NCBI GenBank assembly: GCA_028871195.1
Contig: JAGWNT010000004.1
Span: forward strand, 16,382-80,381
From: REEB85 sp018971455
GTDB lineage: Bacteria > Pseudomonadota > Alphaproteobacteria > Acetobacterales > Acetobacteraceae
Reading direction: 5' to 3'
Length of the DNA stretch: 64,000 bases
Part shown: positions 53,672 to 61,949 of the stretch, piece by piece
Numbering within the stretch: position 1 is the stretch's first letter
Layout: every line of letters starts with the position of its first letter
The notes under the pieces: model-generated
What the model was told of the DNA's origin: nothing
What the model saw: the letters and a program-made list of their open reading frames with translations, nothing else
The model's database searches: none
Made by a program: the position numbers and the translations under genes

Positions 53672-55240
53672 ATGGAATCGGCGACAGAGCCGGCTGAGGC
53701 CACTCGCTCCAGCCCGGCCGCCGAGCCCGCCCGCGCCGCCGCCGCCGCTCCGCTGCGCCTCGCGGTGCTGGCGGGGCGGTATTTCGGGGCGGCGCACCGG
53801 GCGGCGGGCGAGGATCTCGCCCGCCTGATCGCCGGGCGCGCCAGCGTGTCCGCGTGGTTCGGGGCCGAGCACGCGGCGCGGCTGCTGGCCGATCCGCCGG
53901 CCCTGCGCGGGGCGCTCGACCGCGACATCGCGGCCATCGACGCGATGATCGCAGCCCAGCTCGATGTCATCCTGCACCATGCCCGGCTGCGCCGGCTGGA
54001 GGGCACCTGGCGGGGCCTGTCCTGGCTGCTCGACGGGATCGAGCCGGCGGCGCGGGTGAAGGTGAAGATCCTCAATGCCGGCTGGGCGGAGATCTGCCGC
54101 GACCTCGAACGCGCGGCCGAGTTCGACCAGAGCCATCTGTTCCGCCATGTCTATGAATCCGAATTCGGCTCGCCCGGCGGCGAGCCCTACGGGCTGCTGG
54201 TGATCGACCACGAGGTGCGCCACCGCCCCGGCGCCGGGGCGCCGACCGACGACGTGACCGCCCTTGCCTCGCTCGCCGGCATCGCCGCGGCGGCCTTCGC
54301 GCCGACCGTGCTGGCGGCCTCGCCGGCACTGCTCGAGGTCGACAGTTTCGCCGACCTCGCCATCACCACCGACCCCGCCGCCCCGCTGCGCGGGCCAGAC
54401 CATGTGCGCTGGCGCAGCCTCGCCGCGCGCGAGGATTCCCGCTTCCTCGCCATCGCCCTGCCGCGCGTGCTGGCGCGGGTGCCCTGGGCGGACGATCCGG
54501 CGCGCGCCGACGGCTTCCGCTACGCCGAGTTCGCGCCCGATGCCGGCACGCGCGTCTGGATGACCGCGGCATACGGTTTCGCCGAGGCGGTTATCCGCGC
54601 CTTCTCCACCCATGGCTGGCCCGCCGATGTGCGCGGCGCGGAGCAGGATCGCCTCGGCGGCGGCGTGGTGAGCGGCCTGCCGGCCGAGCCCTTCCGCACC
54701 GACCGCGACCGCAGCTGGGTGCGCCCCCCGCTCGATCTGGTGCTGACCGATCGCCAGGAGCGCTCGCTGGTCGATGGCGGGCTGATGCCGATCTCGGCGC
54801 TGCCCTTCACCGAGGAGGCGGTGTTCGGCGCGGTGCGCAGCCTGCAGGCGCCACAGCAATACACGGGCGCCAACGCGGCGGCGGCCACCGCGAATGCGCG
54901 GATCTCCTCGCAGCTCAACTCCATGCTCTGCGTCTCCCGCTTCGCCCATTACGTGAAGATGCTGGGCCGCAACATGGTGGGCTCGTACAAGACGGCCGAC
55001 GAGATCGAGGTCGAGCTGCAGAACTGGCTGAACGAATACATCAACGTCAGCAGCCGGGCCGGCGGCGAGACGCGCGCGCGCTATCCACTGATCGGCGGAC
55101 GGGTTACCATCCGCGAGCGGCCCGGCAGGCCCGGCGTGTTCGGCTGCGTGATCCATTTGCAGCCGCAATTCCAGTTGGACGACGTCGCCGCGACTTTCCG
55201 CCTGGTGACGGATATCGTGGCGCCCGGGTCGCAGAGATAG
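53672..55240 (+). CDS. second TssC-like sheath protein (TssC2)
   Basis: A 522-residue paralogue of TssC with an Ala/Pro-rich N-terminal 30 residues. It keeps RLEGTWRGLSWLLDGIE, FDQSHLFRHVYESEFGSPGG, EPYGLLVIDHEV and SRFAHYVKMLGRNMVGSYK, and the end HLQPQFQLDDVAATFRLV. The middle is more diverged than in TssC1, with TDRQERSLVDGGLMPIS in place of the tssC1 equivalent. It lacks an extra TssB partner gene. Agrobacterium also encodes two TssC proteins beside one TssB. Its role (sheath variant, baseplate-proximal ring, or regulator) is unknown. Confidence 0.92.
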   Translation: MESATEPAEATRSSPAAEPARAAAAAPLRLAVLAGRYFGAAHRAAGEDLARLIAGRASVSAWFGAEHAARLLADPPALRGALDRDIAAIDAMIAAQLDVILHHARLRRLEGTWRGLSWLLDGIEPAARVKVKILNAGWAEICRDLERAAEFDQSHLFRHVYESEFGSPGGEPYGLLVIDHEVRHRPGAGAPTDDVTALASLAGIAAAAFAPTVLAASPALLEVDSFADLAITTDPAAPLRGPDHVRWRSLAAREDSRFLAIALPRVLARVPWADDPARADGFRYAEFAPDAGTRVWMTAAYGFAEAVIRAFSTHGWPADVRGAEQDRLGGGVVSGLPAEPFRTDRDRSWVRPPLDLVLTDRQERSLVDGGLMPISALPFTEEAVFGAVRSLQAPQQYTGANAAAATANARISSQLNSMLCVSRFAHYVKMLGRNMVGSYKTADEIEVELQNWLNEYINVSSRAGGETRARYPLIGGRVTIRERPGRPGVFGCVIHLQPQFQLDDVAATFRLVTDIVAPGSQR

Positions 55241-55253
55241 GGAGACGCAGAGC

Positions 55254-56069
55254 ATGTCGCAGACGTCGCAGAGTGCTGGCGGGCTGTTCCGCGAGGGCCA
55301 TCTGGCCGCCGCGATCGAGGCGGCCAATGGCGCCGTGCGCAAGGCGCCGGGCGATCTCGGCGCGCGCATCGTGCTCGCCGAGATGCTGCTCTTCGCCGGC
55401 AATCTCGAACGCGCCGACGTCATCCTCGACGCCGCCGCCGAGGCGGACCCGGCGAGTGCCGTGGTGGTGGCCGAGTTCCGCCAGCTGCTGCGCGGCGAGA
55501 CGGCGCGCCGCCAGCTGCGCCGGGACGGCCGGCTGCCCGAGTTTCTCGGCGAGCCGACGGCGAGCCAGAAGGAGGTGCTCAAGGCTCTCGTCGCCCTGCG
55601 CGCCGGCGACGGCGCCGAGGCGCAGCGCGCCGCCGCCGCCGCCGAGGCCGCCCGCCCGCATGTCGCCGGCACGGCGGACGGCACCGCCTTCGACGATTTC
55701 CGTGACGCCGACGATCTCTGTGCGGGGTTCTTCGAGGTGCTGACCACCACGGGCAAGTATTTCTGGGTGCCCACCGAGCGCGTGGAGAGCGTGATCTTCC
55801 ATCCGCCGAAGCGCCCGCGCGACCTGTTCTGGCGGCGCGCCAGCATGGTGGTGACCGCCGGGCCGGATGGCGAGGTCTATGTGCCCGCGCTCTACGGCAG
55901 CGACGACGCAACGGTTTCGGACGTGCTGCGCCTCGGCCGGTCCACCGAGTGGATCGAGGATGGCGCCGGCCCGGTGCGCGGCATCGGCCAGCGCATGTTC
56001 CTGGTCGGCGAGGAGGCGATGAGCATCATGGAGCTGACCGATCTCAGCTTCGGCGCCGACGCGGCATGA
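55254..56069 (+). CDS. tagJ: type VI accessory protein TagJ (ImpE/SciE family)
   Basis: A 271-residue protein. A TPR-like N-terminal half (LFREGHLAAAIEAANGAVRKAPGDLGARIVLAEMLL-type helices, residues 10-120) is followed by the ImpE C-terminal domain (FFEVLTTTGKYFWVPTERVESVIFHPPKRPRDL-type core, LLRLGRSTEW-like VLRLGRSTEWIED, GIGQRMFLVGEEAMSIMELTDL-type end). TagJ binds TssB and modulates sheath recycling in other species. GGGAGA site before the ATG; stop overlaps tssE by 4 bases. Confidence 0.93.
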   Translation: MSQTSQSAGGLFREGHLAAAIEAANGAVRKAPGDLGARIVLAEMLLFAGNLERADVILDAAAEADPASAVVVAEFRQLLRGETARRQLRRDGRLPEFLGEPTASQKEVLKALVALRAGDGAEAQRAAAAAEAARPHVAGTADGTAFDDFRDADDLCAGFFEVLTTTGKYFWVPTERVESVIFHPPKRPRDLFWRRASMVVTAGPDGEVYVPALYGSDDATVSDVLRLGRSTEWIEDGAGPVRGIGQRMFLVGEEAMSIMELTDLSFGADAA

Positions 56070-56614
56070 GCGGGCGCGGCGGCCGGGGCGAGTGGCGCGG
56101 CGAGGGGCGGGCGGCCGATGGCGGCCGCGGCCCCGGGCTGCGGGCGCAACTGCCGCTGCTCGACCGGCTGATCGACGACGCGCCGGACCAGGAGCGCGAT
56201 CCACCGCTGTCCGGGGCCGACCACATGGCCATCCTTCGCCGCGCCGTGCGCCGTGATCTCGAGGCGCTGCTCAATGCCCGGCGGCGCTGGCGCTCATGGC
56301 CATCGGCGCTGACCGAGCTCAACACCTCCACGCTCGGCTTCGGCATTCCCGATTTCACCTCCGGCGCCTTCAACGAGGATCGCCGCCGCGAGCAGCTGCG
56401 CGCCGAGATCGAGGACATCATCCGCCGCTTCGAGCCGCGCTTCGCCCATGTCCGGGTGACGCTGGTCAACAACCCCGACGGCATCGATTCGACGCTGCGC
56501 CTGCGCATCGAGGCGCTGCTGCACGCCGAGCCCGCCCCCGACCCGCTGACGTTCGACACGGTGGTCGATCCCACCACCGCGGACGTCTTCCTCAAGCCGC
56601 GCGACGATGTCTGA
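56066..56614 (+). CDS. tssE: type VI secretion baseplate protein TssE
   Basis: A 182-residue gp25-like wedge protein. After a Gly/Arg-rich start come LLDRLIDDAPDQE, RDLEALLNARRRW, LNTSTLGFGIPDFTSGAFN and the gp25 core (IRRFEPRFAHVRVTLV, LRLRIEALLHAEP, FDTVVDPTTADVFL). ATG overlaps tagJ, and the last 8 bases overlap tssF. Confidence 0.94.
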   Translation: MSGRGGRGEWRGEGRAADGGRGPGLRAQLPLLDRLIDDAPDQERDPPLSGADHMAILRRAVRRDLEALLNARRRWRSWPSALTELNTSTLGFGIPDFTSGAFNEDRRREQLRAEIEDIIRRFEPRFAHVRVTLVNNPDGIDSTLRLRIEALLHAEPAPDPLTFDTVVDPTTADVFLKPRDDV

Positions 56615-58430
56615 TTCGCTCCTCCCCTATTACAACCGCGAGCTGGTGGCGATCCGCCGCCTGGCAGCGGATTTCGCCGCCACGCATCCCAAGATCGCGG
56701 GCCGGCTGCGCCTGGCGGCCGACGCGGTGGACGATCCGCACGTCGCCCGCCTGCTCGAAGGTGTCGCCTTCCTTGGCGCGCGCGTGCACCAGCGGCTCGA
56801 CGACGAGTTCCCCGAGCTCACCGATGCGCTGCTCGGCGTGCTCTACCCGCATTACCTCGCGCCGGTGCCGTCCTGCACCGTGCTGCAATTCCACTGCCAG
56901 GCGGATCTGCAGGCCGGCTACAAGATCGCCGCCGGCGTGCAGGTCGATACCGAGCCGGTGCGCGGCGAATCCTGCCGCTATCGCACCGCCTATCCGCTGA
57001 CGCTTTTTCCGGTCGAGATCGAGGCGGCGCGGCTGTCCGGCCTGCCGCTTGCCGCCCCGGTCAATCCCGATGCCTCCGGCGCGGTCTCGGTGCTGCGCAT
57101 CACGCTGAAATGCGCGACGCCGACCGGCAGTTTCGCCGAGCTGGGCGTGGACCGGCTGCGCTTCTTCCTGCGCGGCGCGGCCAATATCTCCCTGCCGCTC
57201 TACGAACTCCTGTGCAACCACACACTCTCCGTGGCCTACGCCGACGGGCCGAACGATCCCGCACCGGTGATCGTCGCCAAATCCGCCATCGCGCCGGTCG
57301 GCTTCGCGCCGGACGAGGCGCTGCTGCCGTGGCCGGCGCGCAGCTTCTCCGGCTTTCGCCTGCTGACCGAGTATTTCGCCTTTCCCGAGAAATTCCTCTT
57401 TCTCGATTTCAGCCAGATCGAGGCGAAATCGCTTCTCTCCGGCGGGAACCGGCTGGAGATCTTCGTCTATCTCGACCGCGCGCTGCCCGAGCTTGAGCGT
57501 GCGTTGGGCGGCGACGCGCTGGCGCTCGGCTGCACGCCGGCGGTCAATCTCTTCAGCCAGCGCTGCGAGCCGATGCCGCTGACCGGGACGGAGGTGGAAT
57601 ACCGCGTGGTGCCCGATGCCCGCCGCCCGGCCGCGCTGGAAGTGTGGAGCATCGAGCGGGTGAGCGAGACCCAGCCGGACGGCTCGGCGCGGCCGTGGCG
57701 GCCCTTCCATCGCCTGACCCATGGCGATCCGCAGGCCGCGGTTCCGGGCGGCTTCTTCCACACCGTTCGTCGCGATACCACGGCGCCGCTGACCGGGTCC
57801 GAGGTCTATCTGGCGCCGCACGACCCCGAATTCGATGTCGAGGGGTCGAGCGAGCCGACGCTGTCCATCGACGCGCTCTGCATCAACCGCGACCTGCCGG
57901 CCGACCTGCCGTTCGGCGGCGGCCACCCGCGCATCCAGCTCGTCGAGGGCGAGGCGGCGGTGACCCGCGTGACCTGCCAGACCGCGCCGACGCCGACGCT
58001 GCGCGCGCCGCTGCGCGAGCAGGGTTTCTGGCGTCTCGTCTCGCATCTCTCGCTCGGCCATCTCTCGGTCGCCGGCGGGGCGGATGGCGCGCGCGCCCTC
58101 AAGGAAATTCTGCGCCTCTACGATCTGCGCGGCTCGGCCGAGACGCGCACCGCCGTCGAGGCCCTGCAGGCGGTGACGGCCAGGCCCGGAACCGCGCGGG
58201 TGCCGGGGGCGCGCTCCGGCGCATTCTGCCGCGGGCTCGACGTGACGCTGGAATTCGACGCGCGCGCCTGGCAGGTCGGCGGCCTCTACCTGCTGGCCAG
58301 CGTGCTCGATCGCTTCCTCGCCCTGCATGCCACCGTCAATTCCTTCGTGCGCACCGCCGTGGTGCTGCGCGGACGGCCCGGCCAGGAAGCCGCCTGGCCG
58401 GCGCGCGCCGGGGGGCGGGTGCTGCTGTGA
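56607..58430 (+). CDS. tssF: type VI secretion baseplate protein TssF
   Basis: A 607-residue wedge protein (VasA family). The opening MSDSLLPYYNRELVAIRRLA is diagnostic, followed by RLLEGVAFLGARVHQRLDDEFPELTDALL, LYPHYLAPVPSCTVLQF and the C-terminal GLYLLASVLDRFLALHATVN. Forms the TssFGE wedge with its neighbours. Overlaps tssE by 8 bases and tssG by 4. Confidence 0.96.
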   Translation: MSDSLLPYYNRELVAIRRLAADFAATHPKIAGRLRLAADAVDDPHVARLLEGVAFLGARVHQRLDDEFPELTDALLGVLYPHYLAPVPSCTVLQFHCQADLQAGYKIAAGVQVDTEPVRGESCRYRTAYPLTLFPVEIEAARLSGLPLAAPVNPDASGAVSVLRITLKCATPTGSFAELGVDRLRFFLRGAANISLPLYELLCNHTLSVAYADGPNDPAPVIVAKSAIAPVGFAPDEALLPWPARSFSGFRLLTEYFAFPEKFLFLDFSQIEAKSLLSGGNRLEIFVYLDRALPELERALGGDALALGCTPAVNLFSQRCEPMPLTGTEVEYRVVPDARRPAALEVWSIERVSETQPDGSARPWRPFHRLTHGDPQAAVPGGFFHTVRRDTTAPLTGSEVYLAPHDPEFDVEGSSEPTLSIDALCINRDLPADLPFGGGHPRIQLVEGEAAVTRVTCQTAPTPTLRAPLREQGFWRLVSHLSLGHLSVAGGADGARALKEILRLYDLRGSAETRTAVEALQAVTARPGTARVPGARSGAFCRGLDVTLEFDARAWQVGGLYLLASVLDRFLALHATVNSFVRTAVVLRGRPGQEAAWPARAGGRVLL

Positions 58431-59638
58431 GCGAGCCGGAGGCGCATTCCGGGCCCGATGACGGGGCGGAGGCAGGGCCGGCACCCGCCCGGGAGAGCGG
58501 CGATGGCGCGGCATCGCCATCCAATCAGGGTCGGGGCGAGGGGCCGCGCCGGTCGATGAGCCCGCGATCGGTGCTGGCGCGGCTGCTGCGCGAGCCGCGG
58601 CGCTTCAGCTTCGACGCCGCGATCCGCGCGCTGATGGCCGCCGCGCGCACGACGGACCCGGCCGAGAGTGCCCGCTTCCGCTCGCTGCCCGGCCTGGCGC
58701 CGCCGGGGGCGGACGTCACCGCCATCCAGCCCGGCACGCCGGCGGGCGCGCCGCCGGCCATGACGGCCGCGGTGATGGGCCTGCCCGGCGCCACCGGCGT
58801 GCTGCCGCGCTTCTATTCCGAGGTGCTGGGCCAGACCCTGCGCGATCGTTCGGCCGCGCTGCACGGCTTTCTCGACCTGCTCTCCCACCGCATGGTCGCC
58901 TTCTTTGCCGGCGCCGGCATCAAATACCGCCCGCACCGCGCCGCCGACGTGGCGCTGCATGCCGACAAGCCGGGCGGCGATGGCGCCAGCCGGGCGCTGC
59001 TTGCCTTCACCGGCTACGCCACGCCGCATCTGGCCGACCGTCTCTCCGCCGGCGAAGAGGCGCTGCTGCATTATGCGGGCTTGTTCGCCATGCGCCCGCG
59101 CTCGGCCGACCGGCTCGCCGCCCTGGTCTCGGACTGGCTCGGCCGGCCGGTGGTGATCGAGCAGTTCTGCGGCAGCTGGCTGAAGCTGCCACCCGACCAG
59201 CAGAGCCGCATGCCGGCCGGCCGCCGGCCCGGCCAGTTCAACAGCCTGGGCGTGGATACCGCGATCGGCGTGCGGGCGTGGGACATCCAGGCCCGCATCG
59301 TGCTGCGCGTCGGCCCGCTCGACCGGGCGGCCTTCGAGGCGCTGCTGCCGGACGCGCCGGCGCTGCGCCGCCTGGTCAGCATGGTGCGCGCCTATCTCGG
59401 CTTCGAGACCGGCTTCGCCATCAACCCCATTCTCGCCGCCGCCGAAATTCCGCCCCTTTCCATGCGCGCCGATGCCTCGCCGCCGCCGCGCCTCGGCTGG
59501 AACACCTGGATGCCATCGCCGCCCGGCCGCCCGCGCCGCGACGCGGGCGAGGCGATGTTCGAGGCCGAGATCGTCGAGCTGCACGACCCGGCCATGCACG
59601 AACACTCCGCTCCCTCACAGCCGAAAGCCGCCGCATGA
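58427..59638 (+). CDS. tssG: type VI secretion baseplate protein TssG
   Basis: A 403-residue VasB-family wedge protein beginning at a GTG overlapping the tssF stop. A disordered 45-residue N-terminus precedes VLARLLREPRRFSFDAAIRAL, GLPGATGVLPRFYSEVL, FLDLLSHRMVAFFAGAGIKYR, LHYAGLFAMRPRSADRLAAL and GRPVVIEQFCGSWLKLP. The stop overlaps the ATG of a methyltransferase gene. Confidence 0.94.
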   Translation: MSEPEAHSGPDDGAEAGPAPARESGDGAASPSNQGRGEGPRRSMSPRSVLARLLREPRRFSFDAAIRALMAAARTTDPAESARFRSLPGLAPPGADVTAIQPGTPAGAPPAMTAAVMGLPGATGVLPRFYSEVLGQTLRDRSAALHGFLDLLSHRMVAFFAGAGIKYRPHRAADVALHADKPGGDGASRALLAFTGYATPHLADRLSAGEEALLHYAGLFAMRPRSADRLAALVSDWLGRPVVIEQFCGSWLKLPPDQQSRMPAGRRPGQFNSLGVDTAIGVRAWDIQARIVLRVGPLDRAAFEALLPDAPALRRLVSMVRAYLGFETGFAINPILAAAEIPPLSMRADASPPPRLGWNTWMPSPPGRPRRDAGEAMFEAEIVELHDPAMHEHSAPSQPKAAA

Positions 59639-61146
59639 CCGTGACCAGCGCCGCCTACGTGACCGACGTCGAATATATGATCGGCTATTTTCCCTTTCAG
59701 TCTCCGGCGCATCTGGCGGTGGCGGCCCTGCTCTGCGGGGTCGCCTGCGACGTGCTCGACCGCTACGAGACCTTGTCCTATGTCGAGCTCGGCTGCGGCT
59801 TCGGCTACGGGGCGATGGTGCTGGCCGCCAGCAACCCGGGCTGGCAGGTCACCGGCATCGATTTCAATCCCGCCCACATCGCCGCCGCCCGCAGCTTTGC
59901 CGCCGAGGCGGGGCTCACCAACATCACCTTCATCGAAGCCGATCTCTCCACCCTGGCCGAGGATCCGGCGGCGGCGCTCGTTCCGGAGGCGGATGTGGTG
60001 ACGCTGCACGGCGTGTGGAGCTGGGTGCCCGAGGTGGTGCGCGCCGGCATCGTGCGGCTGTTGCGCGCCAAGCTGCGCTCCGGCGGTCTCGCTTATGTCA
60101 GCTACAATGCGCTGCCCGCCTGGCAATCCGCCCTCGGGATGCAGCGCCTGGTGCGGGAGAGCGGCGCGCGCCTGGCCCAGCGCAGCGACCGCCAGGTCCG
60201 CGCCGGCTTCGGTGTCGCCAAGGAGCTGGCGGCGGCGGAGGCGAGCCACCTGAAGGACCATGCCTTCGTCAAGATGCTGCTCGAGCGCAGCGACATGTCG
60301 CAGATCGAATATCTTGCCCATGAATACATGAACGGATCGTGGAGCCCTTGCTTCCACGGCGATCTCTGCGCCGATCTGGCCGGCGCCCGGCTCAACTGGG
60401 TCGGCTCGGCCGCCCTGCTGGAGAATTTCGTCGAGCTCAACCTGACCGCCGCCCAACGCGCCGTCGCCGACCAGTTCGAGGACCCCATCCAGCGCGAGCT
60501 GGTGAAGGATCTCTGCCTCGCGCGCGGCCTGCGCCAGGACATCTTCGTTCGCGGCGCCCGGCGGCTCACCACCGACGAGCGCAACGCCGCCCTCGGCCGG
60601 GTGCGGCTGGCGCTGATGGTGCCGCCCGGGGAGTTCCAGTATGAGGCGGACCTGCCGACCGGGCGCGCCGAGTTCGGGCGCCAGTTCTACGGCGCCGTGG
60701 TGGCGGCGCTGGCCGAGGGGCCGAAGACGGTGGCCGAGCTGCTCTGCGTGCCGGGGCGGACCAGCACGATCGACAACCCCGCGGAGCTGATCGCCGTTCT
60801 GGTGGCGTCCGAGCAGGCCGCCATCGTGGCCGGCCCGGATGCGGCCGACCCGCGCGCCGCGCGCCGTTTCAACACCACCGCCGCGCGCCGCCTGTCCACC
60901 AACGGGCGCTTCGGCCAGTTCGCCGCCGCCGCCAACGCCATGCTCGGCAACGGCCTGCGCGGACCGTTGCTGGAGCTTTTCGTCATCGACCGCACCGCGG
61001 CCGCTGGTGAGGCGCCCGATCCGGCGGTGCTCGCCGGCGATCTCGGGCGCCACCTCAACGAGGAGGAGCGCGGCCAGATGCGCGACGCCATCGCCTCGAT
61101 CCTGGCCAAGCGCCTGCCGGCCTGGCGCAGCATCGGCATGGTCTAA
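59635..61146 (+). CDS. SAM-dependent methyltransferase with methyltransferase-regulatory domain, coupled to T6SS
   Basis: A 503-residue cytoplasmic protein. Residues 1-170 are a class I Rossmann methyltransferase: SAM motif I VELGCGFGYGAMVL, the acidic ribose ligand in VTGIDFNPAH, and LHGVWSWVP. Residues 215-330 (HLKDHAFVKMLLERSD, EYLAHEYMNG, HGDLCADLAGARLNWVGSA) match the PF10119-type methyltransferase regulatory domain; the rest is helical. Its ATG lies in the tssG stop (4-base overlap), so it is produced with the baseplate. It is not a core T6SS component; it could modify a T6SS protein, a cargo or an unrelated substrate. No signal peptide. Confidence 0.87.
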   Translation: MTVTSAAYVTDVEYMIGYFPFQSPAHLAVAALLCGVACDVLDRYETLSYVELGCGFGYGAMVLAASNPGWQVTGIDFNPAHIAAARSFAAEAGLTNITFIEADLSTLAEDPAAALVPEADVVTLHGVWSWVPEVVRAGIVRLLRAKLRSGGLAYVSYNALPAWQSALGMQRLVRESGARLAQRSDRQVRAGFGVAKELAAAEASHLKDHAFVKMLLERSDMSQIEYLAHEYMNGSWSPCFHGDLCADLAGARLNWVGSAALLENFVELNLTAAQRAVADQFEDPIQRELVKDLCLARGLRQDIFVRGARRLTTDERNAALGRVRLALMVPPGEFQYEADLPTGRAEFGRQFYGAVVAALAEGPKTVAELLCVPGRTSTIDNPAELIAVLVASEQAAIVAGPDAADPRAARRFNTTAARRLSTNGRFGQFAAAANAMLGNGLRGPLLELFVIDRTAAAGEAPDPAVLAGDLGRHLNEEERGQMRDAIASILAKRLPAWRSIGMV

Positions 61147-61221
61147 CCGGTGCGGCCGGGTGAATTTTCATTGAGTGGAGGCACGCCCGCTTGCGTGCTA
61201 TCTATTATTCGACATCAGGCA

Positions 61222-61236
61222 TCACCCCAGGGGTGA
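61222..61236. promoter_or_regulatory. 15-base palindrome upstream of the OmpA-family gene
   Basis: TCACCCCAGGGGTGA, perfect arms around a single A, 24 bases before the ATG at 61260 and just after an AT-rich pocket (61198-61209). It could be an operator or mRNA hairpin; no factor can be named. Confidence 0.4.
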
Positions 61237-61259
61237 GCTTCGAGACAGGGAGTTGGATC

Positions 61260-61916
61260 ATGCGCGTGTTGTTCCTCGCCGCCGCCGCGGCCCTTCTGTG
61301 CAGTGGCGCCGTTGCCCAGGCGCAGCAGAGCCCGAGTGCCGACCAGATCATCAAATCGCTCAAGCCGTCCGGCCCGCTGGGCAGCGGCACGCGCGGCATC
61401 CGCCCGGTGGCGCCCACCGCGCCGCCGGCCTCCGGGCCGACACAGGCGGCCTCCTCGGTGCCGATGCCGGCCGGCGCCGCGGCCGCGGCACCGGTGGCGC
61501 CACCCGCCAGCCCCACCGCCGCAGCCCCCGCCGTCGCCACGCCAGTCGTCGCCACCACTGGCGGCGCGCCCTCGGTCAATCTCAATGTCGAGTTCCAGAC
61601 CGGCTCGGCGACGCTGACGCCGCAGGCCATGCGCACGCTCGACCAGCTCGGCCAGGCGCTGACCAGCAAGGACCTCGCCTCCTATCGCTTCCGCATTGCC
61701 GGCCACACCGACACGGTGGGCAACCCGGCGACCAACAAGACCTTGTCCGAGCAGCGCGCCGCCACGGTGGCGAGCTATCTGGAGAGCAAGTTCAACGTCG
61801 CCGCCGCCCGGCTCGAGACGGTCGGCATGGGCGAGGATGGGCTGCTGGTGCCGACGCCCCCGCAGACGCCGGAGGCGCGCAACCGCCGGGTGCAGGTCAT
61901 CAACCTCGGCTCGTAG
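61260..61916 (+). CDS. OmpA-family peptidoglycan-binding protein
   Basis: A 218-residue exported protein. A Sec leader (MRVLFLAAAAALLCSGAVAQA) and an Ala/Pro-rich linker (45-120) precede an OmpA C-terminal domain: NLNVEFQTGSATLTPQA, RIAGHTDTVGNPATNKTLSEQRAATVASYL, NRRVQVINLGS. The Asp and Arg that bind diaminopimelate are conserved. It has no lipobox, so it is periplasmic. The ATG at 61260 has a GGGAG site and the proper leader; a longer in-frame start lacks one. Placed after the T6SS genes although TssL already has its own OmpA domain. Confidence 0.9.
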   Translation: MRVLFLAAAAALLCSGAVAQAQQSPSADQIIKSLKPSGPLGSGTRGIRPVAPTAPPASGPTQAASSVPMPAGAAAAAPVAPPASPTAAAPAVATPVVATTGGAPSVNLNVEFQTGSATLTPQAMRTLDQLGQALTSKDLASYRFRIAGHTDTVGNPATNKTLSEQRAATVASYLESKFNVAAARLETVGMGEDGLLVPTPPQTPEARNRRVQVINLGS

Positions 61917-61949
61917 CCCGGTCGCGCCGCGACGGCGTGAGCGCCCGGC

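Noticed and set aside
51611..55846. A 1411-codon open frame antisense to tssB, both tssC genes and tagJ
   Set aside because: It is the complement of four well-recognised genes, has an amino-acid composition typical of antisense GC-rich DNA (His/Arg/Gly-rich) and no recognisable domain.
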